From assembly GCF_009739515.1 (NCBI RefSeq), contig NZ_CP046535.1:4468501-4532500 (forward strand): a DNA stretch of 64,000 nucleotides, read 5' to 3'. The position numbers and the translations under genes are program-made. How positions within the stretch are numbered: the stretch's first letter is position 1; every line of letters begins with the position of its first letter. The DNA is from Sphingomonas profundi (GTDB taxonomy: Bacteria; Pseudomonadota; Alphaproteobacteria; Sphingomonadales; Sphingomonadaceae). This document shows positions 43,907 to 53,098 of the stretch, in pieces. The notes below the pieces were generated by a model. That model saw only the letters and a program-made list of their open reading frames with translations, was not told the origin of the DNA and did not search any database.

Positions 43907-44449
43907 ATGAGCGCCGACGAACCGATCCGGGACCGCACCGCCCCCACGCAGGGAAGCTACGAGGAGGGCAAGGCGCTGCTGGGCCGCCGCTCGTCGACCA
44001 ACTTCGGCTCGCATCCGGCCAGCGCGGTGCGATCGCACCAGTTCCTCGCGCTGATCGAGGATGCGAACGCCAGCTACTGGGACGAGGCGACGGCGATCCG
44101 CCTCTGGGGCCGTCCCGTCGCGCCGCCGGCGATGCTGCAGGCGCTGACGATGCCGCTGCCCTGGCTGCCGGATCGGCAGGTGGAGCTGGACTATATGCTG
44201 ATGAAGCTGCCGCTGCCTGGCAGCACGCTGATCAACATATCGACCGAGGTGGAGTATCACCGTCCGATCTACCTGGGCGAGACGCTGAACTTCTGGGATG
44301 TGGCGACCGACATATCTGAGGAAAAGGAAACGCGCCTCGGTATCGGCCGGTTCGTGACCACCGTCTCCACGTACCAGAACGACACCGGCGAGGTGGTGGC
44401 GACGCTGACGAATATTCAGTTTCGCTACGAACCGAGGAAGCCGGCATGA
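43907..44449 (+). CDS. MaoC-like N-terminal-type dehydratase domain protein
   Basis: 180 residues. The pattern FLALIEDANASYWDEATA, GRPVAPPAMLQAL, and VEYHRPIYLGETLNF belongs to MaoC_dehydrat_N (FAS1-like) proteins, the half that contacts CoA. Such halves work with a second hot-dog protein; the next gene, overlapping by ATGA, is that partner. Similar heteromeric MaoC pairs hydrate bulky steroid-like enoyl-CoAs (ChsH1-ChsH2). The upstream 256 bases are divergent from the alcohol dehydrogenase and may hold a promoter. Confidence 0.85.
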   Translation: MSADEPIRDRTAPTQGSYEEGKALLGRRSSTNFGSHPASAVRSHQFLALIEDANASYWDEATAIRLWGRPVAPPAMLQALTMPLPWLPDRQVELDYMLMKLPLPGSTLINISTEVEYHRPIYLGETLNFWDVATDISEEKETRLGIGRFVTTVSTYQNDTGEVVATLTNIQFRYEPRKPA

Positions 44450-44877
44450 TCGAGGGTGTTCGCATCGGCGACGTGACCGCGGGAGACATCCTGCCCGAGA
44501 TATCGCTGCGCGTGACATACGAGAAGATCGTGATGACACCCATGGCGACCTGGGATCTGTTTCCCGGTCATAGCGATCCGTTCTTCGCGCAGCAGCAGGG
44601 GCAGCAGTCGATCTACCTCAACACCCTGGCCCTGCAGGGTTTCGCCGATCGCGTCGCGACGGACTGGGCGGGGCCGGCCACGTTCGTCGCGCGCAGGAAG
44701 ATGGTGATGAAGGCCTCCGTCTATCCTGGTGACACGCTCACAGGCTCGGGCCGTGTCGTCGGCCATGCGGTCGAGGGCGGCCGGCGGCGGATCGATCTCG
44801 TGATTCGTCTGGCAACGCAGGCCGGAACGGTGTGCGACGTGCAGAGCAGCATCCTACTCCCCGTCGCGTCGGCCTGA
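44446..44877 (+). CDS. MaoC-like hot-dog protein (partner of 43907)
   Basis: 143 residues starting in an ATGA overlap. WDLFPGHSDPFFAQQQG matches the catalytic helix region of MaoC hydratases (Asp and His with fitting spacing). It has few sequence features in common with the first half, as expected of a heterodimer. Together with the MaoC_N half it should hydrate an enoyl-CoA made by the acyl-CoA dehydrogenase encoded 29 bases downstream. Confidence 0.83.
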   Translation: MIEGVRIGDVTAGDILPEISLRVTYEKIVMTPMATWDLFPGHSDPFFAQQQGQQSIYLNTLALQGFADRVATDWAGPATFVARRKMVMKASVYPGDTLTGSGRVVGHAVEGGRRRIDLVIRLATQAGTVCDVQSSILLPVASA

Positions 44878-44906
44878 CGCGGCAGGTCATTTCACGGAGC
44901 CCATCG

Positions 44907-46052
44907 ATGTCCGACACGTCCGACGCCGTACGCGATATCTGCGACACGATCATCAAGCGCGTCGATCGCGCCTATGTGGCGGAATGCGGCCGCAAGAACG
45001 AACTGCCGACGAAATTGTGGGAAATGTGGGTCGATACCGGCCTGCTCGCGATGGGCCTGCCGGAGGAATATGGCGGCGCGGGCGGATCGCTGCACGATAT
45101 CGTGCTGGCGATCGATCTGCTGCATCGCGAGGCGCTGCTGCTGCCGCTGGCGGTGCCCAACTTCATGTCGCGCGAGCCGCTGCTGCGCCATGCCAGCGAG
45201 GAGCAGAAGCGGCGCTACCTGCCGCCGACGGCGACGGGCGAGGAGTTCTTCAGCTTCGGCATTACCGAGCCGGATTCGGGCACGAACACTTTCAAGATCA
45301 AGACGACCGCCGTCCGCCAAGAGGACGGAACCTATGTGCTGAACGGTTCCAAGACCTACCAGACGGCCTTCGTCGAATCCGCCCACTGCCTGCTTGTGGC
45401 GCGTACCGAGGCGCACGACGCGACGGATCGCAAGAGCGGCATATCGCTGTTCATCGTCGATACCAAATTGCCGGGCATCTCCACGACGCAGATGGATATC
45501 GGCATGTACCTGCCGGAGAAGAACTACGTCGTCTACTACGACAACGTCGTATTGCAGCCGGATGCTCTTGTCGGTGTGGAGGGCAAGGGGCTGAACATCC
45601 TGTTCGATTCGCTGAATTCAGAGCGTCTGCTGGTCGCCGCAATGAACGTCGGCCAGGCGGACTATGTCCTCAACCGGGCGGCGGACTATGCCAAGACGCG
45701 CGCGCCGTTCGGAACGCCGATCGGCACCTATCAGTCGATCCAGCATCCCATGGCGCGCGCGAAGACCTATATCGAGGCGGGGCGTACGATGATGTATCTC
45801 GCCGCCGAGAAATATGATCGCGGCGAGCCCATTGGGCTGGAAGCGAACATGGTCAAGATCCTGACGTCCGAAGCGTTCAAGATGGCCGCCGAGATCGCGA
45901 TGACGACGTTCGGCGGTGCCGGCGTCGATGTCAGCCAGGACATTCTGCCGTTCTACATTGCCGCACAGAACAATACGGTGGCGCCGGTGAACAACCAGAT
46001 CGTGCTCAGCTACATCGCCGAGCGGGCGCTGGGCCTGCCGAAGTCCTATTGA
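44907..46052 (+). CDS. Acyl-CoA dehydrogenase family protein lacking the usual catalytic Glu
   Basis: 381 residues from ATG 44907, preceded by GGAG. Family segments LPEEYGGAGGSLHDI, GITEPDSGTNTFKIKTTA, AKTRAPFGTPIGTYQSIQHP, FGGAGVDVSQ are all there, so it binds FAD. At the C-terminal site where MCAD has EGT, it reads VAPVNNQI with no Glu, so an acyl-CoA base must be elsewhere or in another subunit. It sits alone after the MaoC pair, unlike the tandem pair at 5401/6588. It could be a modified dehydrogenase or an ACAD-fold isomerase such as LvaC-type proteins. Confidence 0.88.
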   Translation: MSDTSDAVRDICDTIIKRVDRAYVAECGRKNELPTKLWEMWVDTGLLAMGLPEEYGGAGGSLHDIVLAIDLLHREALLLPLAVPNFMSREPLLRHASEEQKRRYLPPTATGEEFFSFGITEPDSGTNTFKIKTTAVRQEDGTYVLNGSKTYQTAFVESAHCLLVARTEAHDATDRKSGISLFIVDTKLPGISTTQMDIGMYLPEKNYVVYYDNVVLQPDALVGVEGKGLNILFDSLNSERLLVAAMNVGQADYVLNRAADYAKTRAPFGTPIGTYQSIQHPMARAKTYIEAGRTMMYLAAEKYDRGEPIGLEANMVKILTSEAFKMAAEIAMTTFGGAGVDVSQDILPFYIAAQNNTVAPVNNQIVLSYIAERALGLPKSY

Positions 46053-46062
46053 CCGGGTCAGT

Positions 46063-46084
46063 CCCGGCCGCTCGTGCGGCCGGG
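46063..46084. terminator. Hairpin between convergent genes, likely terminator
   Basis: Perfect nine-base stem CCCGGCCGC/GCGGCCGGG with a four-base loop, between genes ending at 46052 (+) and 46092 (-). No T run follows; it may be a Rho-assisted or weak intrinsic site. Confidence 0.65.
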
Positions 46085-46091
46085 GTTGGCC

Positions 46092-47582
46092 CTACGCCAT
46101 CGCGTGCATGCCGACCTCGAACGCGTCGGGGTCGACGATCGCCGTGCTGTCGCGATAGCTTCGCATATTCAGCGGATATTGCGTGACGATCCGGCCGCTC
46201 GCGGTTGCATAGTAATTGTGGCAACCACCCTGCCAGACCCAGACGCGGCCTATATCCGCCTGAAGCTTGTCATTGTAGCGTGCCTGTACCTCTGGCTTGA
46301 CATCCATCCACGCCGCGTCGTTGGCATCCATCCATTCTACGCAGCGCACCATGTAGGCGGCCTCCATTTCCGCCATCGCGATCAGCGAACAATTGTTGGT
46401 GTTCGGCCCGAAGCTCATGAACAGATTGGGAAAGCCCGCCGTCACGACGCCGAGATAGGCCTGCGCTCCGTCGGCCCAGGCATCCGCGATGTCTATGCCG
46501 TCGCTACCGCGCACGGGAATGGCGGAGAGGAAGCGATCGACCTCATAGCCGGTCGCGCAGATGATGACGTCATAATCGCGCTCCATGCCGTCCCGGTCGA
46601 CGATGCCTTGCGGCGTGATGCGCGTCGCGCCGCCGGTGATCAGGCCGACGTTCGCGCGGTTGAACGCCGCGTAGAAATCGTTCGAGAAGAGCGGCCTCGT
46701 GCAACCCCAGTTGAAATCCGGCGTCAGCCTGCGACGGAGTTCCGGATCTTCGACTATCGCGAGGTTCTGCCGGCACAGTTCGACGAACGGGCCGTCATCC
46801 TGAAGCTGGGTCCAGTTGCACATGTCGTCCATCTCGTCATGCAGCCGGCTTCGTTCCCGCGCGACCAGCGCGCCATCGGCCTGGCGGGCGGCGAGGACCG
46901 CATCGTCGAAGATCGGGTCGTTCTTCGGGAGTACCCAATTGGGCGTGCGCTGATACAGATCGAGCTGCGCCACCTGCCCGGCGATCACCGGCACCATCTG
47001 CACGGCGCTGGCCGCGGTGCCGATGACCGCGACGCGCTTTCCATCCAGCGAGACGTCGTCGCGCCAGCGCGCGGAATGGAACAGCGCGCCGCCGAAATCG
47101 TCGAGGCCGGCAATCGCGGGCCATTTGATGAGGTTGAACATGCCCTGCGCGCTGACGAGGATATCGACATCCTCGGTCTCGCCCGATGCGAGTGAGACGG
47201 TCCAATGTGCCGCTGCATGGTCCCAGGTGGCGTCGCGAACCTCGGTCGAGAGGCGGATGTGCGGCCACAGTCCGTGCCGGTCGGGAATGCCGCTCATGTA
47301 CGCGAGGATTTCCGGCTGCGGCGCGTACGCGCGCGACCAGCGCGGATTGAGATCGAAGGAGAAGGAGTAGAGGTGGGAGGGCACGTCGCAGGCCAGGCCG
47401 GGATAGCGATTGTGGAACCAGGTGCCGCCCACGCCATCGGCCTTCTCCCAGATCACGATATCGTCATAGCCTGCCGCCCTGAAGCGGATGGCCGCCGCCA
47501 TGCCGCCGGGGCCGGCACCGATGATGCCGATCCGACGGGCTTTCCGTGGCGCGCGGGCGGCGGCGGGGGTGGGGTCTGTCAT
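46092..47582 (-). CDS. Flavin monooxygenase, Baeyer-Villiger type
   Basis: 496 residues. N-terminal FAD motif GIIGAGPGGMAAA near residue 20, the fingerprint FGGALFHSARW (F-x-G-x3-H-x3-W) near residue 165, and the NADPH-binding GTAASAVQM near 190 are those of type I Baeyer-Villiger monooxygenases. It would turn a ring ketone into a lactone or ester. The amidohydrolase/deacylase gene starts just upstream (24 bases between), and an HSL-type esterase at 31558 could open the product. Flavin-dependent hydroxylases of the same fold are an alternative. Confidence 0.9.
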   Translation of the reverse strand: MTDPTPAAARAPRKARRIGIIGAGPGGMAAAIRFRAAGYDDIVIWEKADGVGGTWFHNRYPGLACDVPSHLYSFSFDLNPRWSRAYAPQPEILAYMSGIPDRHGLWPHIRLSTEVRDATWDHAAAHWTVSLASGETEDVDILVSAQGMFNLIKWPAIAGLDDFGGALFHSARWRDDVSLDGKRVAVIGTAASAVQMVPVIAGQVAQLDLYQRTPNWVLPKNDPIFDDAVLAARQADGALVARERSRLHDEMDDMCNWTQLQDDGPFVELCRQNLAIVEDPELRRRLTPDFNWGCTRPLFSNDFYAAFNRANVGLITGGATRITPQGIVDRDGMERDYDVIICATGYEVDRFLSAIPVRGSDGIDIADAWADGAQAYLGVVTAGFPNLFMSFGPNTNNCSLIAMAEMEAAYMVRCVEWMDANDAAWMDVKPEVQARYNDKLQADIGRVWVWQGGCHNYYATASGRIVTQYPLNMRSYRDSTAIVDPDAFEVGMHAMA

Positions 47583-47606
47583 GGCAGGATACCTCGATGT
47601 CGATGT

Positions 47607-49364
47607 TCAGGCTTCGGCCGCGGCGTCCGGTATCGCTTGGGCAGGTGCCGGCTGAGGCCCCCGGATGAGGCGACCGGGCAGGGCGCCGGTCGGCGCGCCG
47701 TTGCTGTAGACGATCTCGCCGTTGACGATCGTGGCGACGTAGCCGTCCGCCCGCTGGGTGAGGCGCCGGCCGTTCGCCGGCAGGTCGAAGGCGATCGTCG
47801 GCGCGTGCAGCGCCAATCGATCATAGTCGATGACGTTGATGTCGGCGCGATAGCCCGGCGCGATCAGGCCGCGATCCTCCAGCCCAACCATCAGGGCGGT
47901 ATCGCGCGCCATCGCCTTCACCGCCTCCGCCACGCCGATGCGCTCGCCGCGCTGGCGATCCCGCGTCCAGTGGGTCAGCAGGAAGGTGGGATAGCTGGCG
48001 TCGCAGATCACGCCGTAATGCGCGCCGCCGTCGCCAAGGCCCGGCACGACATGTTGATGACGGAACAGTTCCAGCGCGACATCGAGATTGCCGTCGGCAT
48101 AATTCGCGAAGGGCATGAAGAAGGCGGCCTGATCGCTGCGATTGAGCAGCAGGTCATAGGCCAGCGCTTCCGGCGGCACGCCCAGCCGCTGCGCGCGCGC
48201 CGCGACCGAGGTTTCGGCGCACGGCTCGTAATCCAGCGGGTCGCTCATCTCGTACATATTGTCGAAACGGCGGACGAAGCCCATCAGCGGCGCGGCCGGA
48301 TCGCCCGGATCGCCCGCGATGATCTCCCGGCGCACGGCCGGGTCGCGCATGCGGGCGAGGCGATCGCGGAGCGGCAGGCTCGCGATTGCCCGATAGGCCT
48401 CGGTGAATACGAAGGGGTGCATCGAGAGTTCGAGGCCGTACAGTAGGCCGATGCCGCGTGGCAGCGCCTGCGCCGTTACCGTCAGGCCTTGCGCGTTGGC
48501 GTCGCTCACCAACTTGAGGATGTGACGCCATGCCTGCGGGTCGGAATGGACCTGCGCCATCGGCAGGGTGAGCGGCCGCCCCGTCTCGCGCGCCACCCGG
48601 GCCATCAGCGCGAATTCGCCGTCGATATCTGTGTTGCCCTTATAGTCGTTCGCGATCTGGAGAATGCCCCGACCCTCCGCTTGCAGCGCGGCGCCCAGCG
48701 CGTGAAGTTCATCGATGCCCGCGTCGAGGGTGGGAACGAGCCCGCCGTCGCTGGAGCGATGGAACAGCGTCCGTGAGGTCGACACGCCCATCGCGCCCGC
48801 CCGTATGGCTTCGCGCGTGATGTCCGCCATGCGCGCGCGATCCTCCGGTGTGGCGTCCTCGCCGGCGGCGGCGCGCTCGCCCATCACGAACACGCGCAGC
48901 GCCGAATGGGGCAGGTAGCTGGCCATGTTGATGTCGTGCGGTCGCGCCTCGACCGCGTCGAGATAGTCGGGATAGCTCTCCCACGCCCAACTCAGTCCTT
49001 CCGTGAGCACCACGTCGGGAATGTCCTCGACCCCTTCCATCAGCCGCACCAGCCGCGCGCGATCCTGGGCCCGGCACGGCGCGAAGCCGACGCCGCAATT
49101 GCCCATCACCACGGTGGTAACGCCGTGGCCGGACGAGGGGTGGAGGCGATTCTCCCAGATCACCTGTCCATCATAATGGGTGTGGATATCGACGAAACCG
49201 GGTGTCACGAGCTTCCCCATCGCGTCGATTTCGCGCGGCGCCCGTCCCGCAACCTTGCCGACCGCGACGATGCGCTCGCCGCGCAGCGCCACATCGGCTA
49301 CGTAGAGTGCGCCGCCGCTGCCATCCGCCACCGTTCCGTTGCGGATGATGAGATCATGTTCCAT
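47607..49364 (-). CDS. Amidohydrolase family 3, N-acyl-D-amino-acid deacylase-like
   Basis: 585 residues from ATG 49364 (GAGAGG upstream). [13 protein letters not shown] (HxH metal site) near residue 65, [12 protein letters not shown] near 100 with the metal-binding Cys of D-aminoacylases, and [15 protein letters not shown] late with the catalytic Asp. This subfamily is often misnamed; many members hydrolyse other amides, carbamates or lactones, so a lactone or amide of the pathway may be the substrate. The longer frame to 49991 runs over noncoding DNA. Next gene (monooxygenase) lies 24 bases downstream. Confidence 0.85.
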   Translation of the reverse strand: MEHDLIIRNGTVADGSGGALYVADVALRGERIVAVGKVAGRAPREIDAMGKLVTPGFVDIHTHYDGQVIWENRLHPSSGHGVTTVVMGNCGVGFAPCRAQDRARLVRLMEGVEDIPDVVLTEGLSWAWESYPDYLDAVEARPHDINMASYLPHSALRVFVMGERAAAGEDATPEDRARMADITREAIRAGAMGVSTSRTLFHRSSDGGLVPTLDAGIDELHALGAALQAEGRGILQIANDYKGNTDIDGEFALMARVARETGRPLTLPMAQVHSDPQAWRHILKLVSDANAQGLTVTAQALPRGIGLLYGLELSMHPFVFTEAYRAIASLPLRDRLARMRDPAVRREIIAGDPGDPAAPLMGFVRRFDNMYEMSDPLDYEPCAETSVAARAQRLGVPPEALAYDLLLNRSDQAAFFMPFANYADGNLDVALELFRHQHVVPGLGDGGAHYGVICDASYPTFLLTHWTRDRQRGERIGVAEAVKAMARDTALMVGLEDRGLIAPGYRADINVIDYDRLALHAPTIAFDLPANGRRLTQRADGYVATIVNGEIVYSNGAPTGALPGRLIRGPQPAPAQAIPDAAAEA

Positions 49365-49887
49365 GCAGCCTCTCGCGATCCTGTTGTCGACGGGTGCTAT
49401 CACGGGGCCGGGCAGGCGCGCGGCGACATAATTGTGCGCCGGAACAATTCGGGCCGATATTGCGCGTATACGAGCCGCGTATTGCGTCTTGAGGCAAGAA
49501 CTTGGGAAAAGAGGCATGATGAAGGTATCGCGGACGTCCGAACCGTGCATGATGAGCTGCTCGCGGCCTTGCGCCCGCGCCTCGCGCGGAAACCCATGTA
49601 GAGGGGCGACACGCGACATATCTGTCACGATCATGACGATTGTGTCCGGCCCGATCGCGTTGCTGGCGTCGCTGCCGGCTGCGTGGATGCGCATGGACAG
49701 CTTATCCGATCCGGCGTGGCTCAACCATCTGACGGCCTGCGCGGATCGCATCTGCCGCGCGCCGGCGTGATCGCGATCTGCATCGATCGCGCCCGTCCTC
49801 CCCAGACATGAGCGATCTCCGCATCCGTCACAAGGCAACTCGCCGCGAATGGTAGCACGCCCCTTCAACGGACAGGCGAGGACCGGT
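49365..49887. other. Intergenic region without recognised gene
   Basis: About 520 bases between divergent genes. No frame here has convincing codon use or similarity; small frames such as 49516-49770 (+) overlap others and have low quality. It is the largest regulatory-sized gap among intact genes and contains the inverted repeat at 49430-49449. Confidence 0.5.
49430..49449. repeat. Inverted repeat, possible operator
   Basis: AATTGT and ACAATT with an eight-base spacer, located 66 bases upstream of ATG 49364 on the minus strand side. The AT-rich arms stand out in GC-rich DNA. Could bind a dimeric regulator; no proof. Confidence 0.35.
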
Positions 49888-50667
49888 ATGGCAAGGCTCG
49901 AAGGCAAGGTCGCGATCGTGACCGGCGGTGCGCGGGGGCAGGGCGAGGCGACGGCTCGCCTATTCGTGCGCGAGGGGGCGAGCGTGATCATCGCCGATGT
50001 GCTCGCCGACGCCGGTCAGGCGCTGGCAAGCGATCTGGGCGGCAAGGCGCACTTCGCGGCTCTCGACGTGCGCGACGAGGAGGCGTGGCAGCAGGTCGTC
50101 GACGACGCGATGGCGCGGTTCGGGCCGGTGAACGTCCTGATAAACAATGCGGCGATCACCTTCTACAGCGCGGTCGAAGAGACGGCGAAGGCGGATCTGG
50201 AACGGGTGCTGGCCATCAATCTGGTCGGCACCTTCATGGGCATGAAGGCGGTCATCCCCGGCATGAAGGCGGCGGGCGGCGGCGCCATCGTCAACATTTC
50301 CTCGGTGAACGGCCTGCGCGGCACGGCCGGCATGGCGGCCTACGATGCCAGCAAGTGGGGCGTGCGCGGGATCAGCAAGGCCGCCGCGCTGGAACTGGCG
50401 CCGTGGAAGATCCGGGTCAACTCGGTGCATCCCGGCGCGATCGACACGCCGATGCTCAACCCTGACGGTGCGCTCGACTCTGCCCAGATGGCACGCGATT
50501 ACGCCATCGCCTACGGTCGCGTCGGCGAGCCGGACGAGGTAGGCCATGCCAGCCTCTTTCTGGCCAGCGACGACGCCTCGTACATCACCGGCGCGGAACT
50601 TGCCGTCGATGGCGCATGGTCGTCCGGCCTTCTCGTCAACTCGGCGACGCTCGGCCATACTGAGTGA
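49888..50667 (+). CDS. Short-chain dehydrogenase/reductase (3-oxoacyl/HSD-like)
   Basis: 259 residues from ATG 49888, six bases after GAGGA. TGGARGQGEATARLF cofactor motif, NNAAIT near residue 88, SSVNG Ser, YDASK Tyr-x3-Lys, and PGAIDTPML make a complete classical SDR. It resembles 3alpha/20beta-hydroxysteroid dehydrogenases (GARGQGEA is typical of that group). It may oxidise a ring hydroxyl; the neighbour SDR starts 33 bases downstream. Confidence 0.9.
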   Translation: MARLEGKVAIVTGGARGQGEATARLFVREGASVIIADVLADAGQALASDLGGKAHFAALDVRDEEAWQQVVDDAMARFGPVNVLINNAAITFYSAVEETAKADLERVLAINLVGTFMGMKAVIPGMKAAGGGAIVNISSVNGLRGTAGMAAYDASKWGVRGISKAAALELAPWKIRVNSVHPGAIDTPMLNPDGALDSAQMARDYAIAYGRVGEPDEVGHASLFLASDDASYITGAELAVDGAWSSGLLVNSATLGHTE

Positions 50668-50700
50668 TGTGCGTTGGCAACGTTCGCAGAGGGAGAAGGC

Positions 50701-51477
50701 ATGAGCAGGATTGCCGGCAAGGTGGCTTTCGTATCCGGGGGCGCCTCAGGTCTGGGCGCGGCCATGGTCGAGCGCTTCGTGCGCGAGGGTGCGCATGTGG
50801 TGTTCGGCGACGTTGATGCCGCGAAAGGCGAGGCGGTGGCCGTGGCGTCCGGCAGCCGTTTCGTCCGGCTGGACGTAAGCCAGGAGGATCAGTGGCGCGC
50901 GACGATCGCCGACGTGGTGGCCCAGCATGGCCGGCTAGACGTGCTGGTGAATAATGCCGGCATCCTCGGTCCCGGCGCGCTGGAGACCATCGATCTGGAC
51001 GCCTGGAACCGCCTGTTCGCGATCAACGTGACCGGCGTGATGCTGGGCTGCAAGCATGGCGGGCTGGCGATGCAGGCCAATCCGGGCGGCGCTTCGGGTT
51101 CGATCATCAACATATCCTCCAATGCGGGGATTTTGGCGACGGCGACCGATTGCGGCTATTCGGCCACCAAAGGTGCCGTACGGCTGCTCACGAAGTCGAT
51201 CGCAGTGAACTTCGCCCGGCGGGGTCTGGCGATCCGCTGCAACTCCATCCATCCCGGCCCGATCGAGACGCCGATCTTCGCGCCGTGGAGGGTCGACAGC
51301 GAGGCGGCCGCGGTGCTCGACGAAAAGCTGATGGCGATGGTGCCTATGTCGCGAATGGGCCGCGCGGACGAGATCGCCAGCATGGCGCTGTTCCTGGCGA
51401 GCGACGAGGCGAGCTTCTCCACCGGATCCGAGTTCGTCGTCGATGGCGGAGGCACCGCCGCTCTTGCCGGCTTGTAG
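50701..51477 (+). CDS. Short-chain dehydrogenase/reductase
   Basis: 258 residues from ATG 50701, after GAGGGAGAAGG. GGASGLGAAMVERF, NNAGI, SSNAG, YSATK and HPGPIETPIF identify a classical SDR with all catalytic residues. Members of this group act on cyclohexanol or hydroxysteroid-type alcohols. It is tandem with the SDR at 49888 but only about as similar as two members of the family; they may act on different positions of one ring system. Confidence 0.9.
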   Translation: MSRIAGKVAFVSGGASGLGAAMVERFVREGAHVVFGDVDAAKGEAVAVASGSRFVRLDVSQEDQWRATIADVVAQHGRLDVLVNNAGILGPGALETIDLDAWNRLFAINVTGVMLGCKHGGLAMQANPGGASGSIINISSNAGILATATDCGYSATKGAVRLLTKSIAVNFARRGLAIRCNSIHPGPIETPIFAPWRVDSEAAAVLDEKLMAMVPMSRMGRADEIASMALFLASDEASFSTGSEFVVDGGGTAALAGL

Positions 51478-51516
51478 CCGCCGGCGGCGATGGGCGTGGG
51501 GAGCCGCGCCTGCCGC

Positions 51517-51536
51517 CGCGCGCTATGGCGCGTTTT
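51517..51536 (+). terminator. Possible weak terminator
   Basis: A five-base stem CGCGC/GCGCG with six-base loop is followed by TTTT, 40 bases after the SDR stop at 51477. The stem is short, so function is doubtful. Confidence 0.3.
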
Positions 51537-51639
51537 GTCCAGCGCGAACTGCGGGATCGACACATCGCCGCGTTCCTCGGTATCGGCGCCCCAGAACCGT
51601 TGCGAGCGGGCGAGTTCGGGCCGCTGCCTTCGCCGCACG

Positions 51640-52437
51640 CTAGACAGGAGAGGGAACCAGCCCGCCATCCACCATCAGCAACTGCCCGGTGATATAGCTC
51701 GCCCGTTCCGAACACAGGAATACGCATGCGGCGGAAAGCTCGTCTGGGCGTCCGTTGCGGCCGATCGGAATGGTCGCATCGCGGGTGGCCCGATCGGCGT
51801 CCGGATCCTTTCCCTGCTCGACCGCCATGGCGCGCATCCACTCGACCGCCATCTCCGTATCGATGAAACCGGGGCCGACCGTGTTGACGGTGATGCCGTA
51901 GCGCCCCACCTCGTTCGACAAAGATTTGCTCAGCGACACGGCACCGGCGCGGGTGACGTTGTCCACGATCAGCGGGATATGCCAATGCGGCTTCTTCGCG
52001 CAGAAGGAACCGATCGTGACGATGCGACCCCACCGTTTCGTCTTCATTGAAGGCAGCACTGCCCGGGCGAGATACACGGTGCTCATCACGATCTGTTCGT
52101 ATCCCGCCCGGAAGACCTCATTCCCGGCTTCGTCGAAGCTGTAGCGGGCGGTGCCGTAGACGTTTGCGATCGCGATATCGGGCATGCTGCCGAACTCAGT
52201 TACGCAATGCCGTACCGCCTGTGAGACGCCTTCTTCCGAGAACATGTCCGCAGAAATGCCGCTGGCCTTTCCGCCGGACGCCGTGATGTCGGCGACGGCG
52301 GCGTCGATCGCCGTCCGGTCGCGAGCGGCGATCACGACGTGCGCGGCCTCTGCCGCCAGATCCTTCGCCACAGCCAGACCGATGCCGCGACTGCCGCCAC
52401 CGACCAGCGCCACTTTACCAGCAAGACCGAGATCCAT
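51640..52437 (-). CDS. SDR-fold protein with altered catalytic residues
   Basis: 265 residues. Cofactor motif GGGSRGIGLAVAKDL is normal and the end (ITGQLLMVDGG) is classical. At the catalytic site the region reads VDNVTRAGAV, so the usual Tyr-x3-Lys is replaced by Asp-x3-Arg, although SFCAK-like Ser segments are upstream. It belongs to the 'BKR-like' SDR group that lacks a perfect tetrad. It may bind cofactor without standard dehydrogenase chemistry, or use other residues. It is followed on the same strand by no other gene; the NTF2-like gene at 52580 is upstream, 142 bases away. Confidence 0.85.
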   Translation of the reverse strand: MDLGLAGKVALVGGGSRGIGLAVAKDLAAEAAHVVIAARDRTAIDAAVADITASGGKASGISADMFSEEGVSQAVRHCVTEFGSMPDIAIANVYGTARYSFDEAGNEVFRAGYEQIVMSTVYLARAVLPSMKTKRWGRIVTIGSFCAKKPHWHIPLIVDNVTRAGAVSLSKSLSNEVGRYGITVNTVGPGFIDTEMAVEWMRAMAVEQGKDPDADRATRDATIPIGRNGRPDELSAACVFLCSERASYITGQLLMVDGGLVPSPV

Positions 52438-52579
52438 TGCTTCGCCTCCTCCAAATGCCTGATTTGAGTTGCGCGGCGGTGCACGCCCGATGTCGAAACG
52501 CAGCCGGTTCAGCGGGGCCGTTCGGGTGCGCCATCCCTAACCTGCCGGGTATCAAGCTGTTAGTTACGGCCGCGGCTGA

Positions 52580-53098
52580 TCAGTCTGGATCGTACTGCGC
52601 GGTGTGGAACCAAACGGAGCCGTTCTGCCGTTCTACCCTCAGCGACGTGACCGGCAAATCGAACTGCACTGTCGGGTCGGTCGCATTGACGAGCGGGTTG
52701 CCGCCCCACCAGATGATGCGGCAGAGCCGCCGATCGATCCGCCAGCCGGCATCCGTGCGGATGGCGTGATCGTCATACCAACCATTGCCCTCCCAGAACT
52801 CGCCGCCGGGAACGCCTTTGCGGTAGAGCCGCCAGTGGGCGTAGGTGACGCAATTGGCCTCGTTGCCGCGCACATCAATGAGATGGTTCGACATAACATG
52901 ATGCGTACCGTCGAAAGGATCGTGATAGGATATGAAATCTCTTTTCAGATCCGTGCGAGATTTCCAGTGAGCTTCCTCATTATACTTCGCATCAACGTTC
53001 TCGGTGAATATGCGATCGAACAGATCGAAATCCTGCGTGTCGACGGCAAATCCGTAGAGATTGATTATATGCGTTATATCCTCGCGATCGCTTGTCAT
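52580..53098 (-). CDS. NTF2-like (SnoaL_4-type) protein
   Basis: 172 residues. N-terminal DITHIINLYGFAVDTQDFDLFDRIFTENVDAKY is the typical helical start; HHVMSNHLIDVRG and WYDDHAIRTDAGWRIDRRLCRIIWWGGNP follow as sheet strands. Third protein of this fold in the window. It may be an isomerase, dehydratase or a ring-hydroxylase small subunit-like fold, but no large subunit is near. Base composition is more AT-rich than the flanks. Confidence 0.82.
   Translation of the reverse strand: MTSDREDITHIINLYGFAVDTQDFDLFDRIFTENVDAKYNEEAHWKSRTDLKRDFISYHDPFDGTHHVMSNHLIDVRGNEANCVTYAHWRLYRKGVPGGEFWEGNGWYDDHAIRTDAGWRIDRRLCRIIWWGGNPLVNATDPTVQFDLPVTSLRVERQNGSVWFHTAQYDPD

Noticed and set aside
49432-49770. 112-residue plus-strand frame in the large intergenic gap
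   Set aside because: Codon use and composition are poor, it overlaps other frames, and no family is apparent; treated as noncoding.
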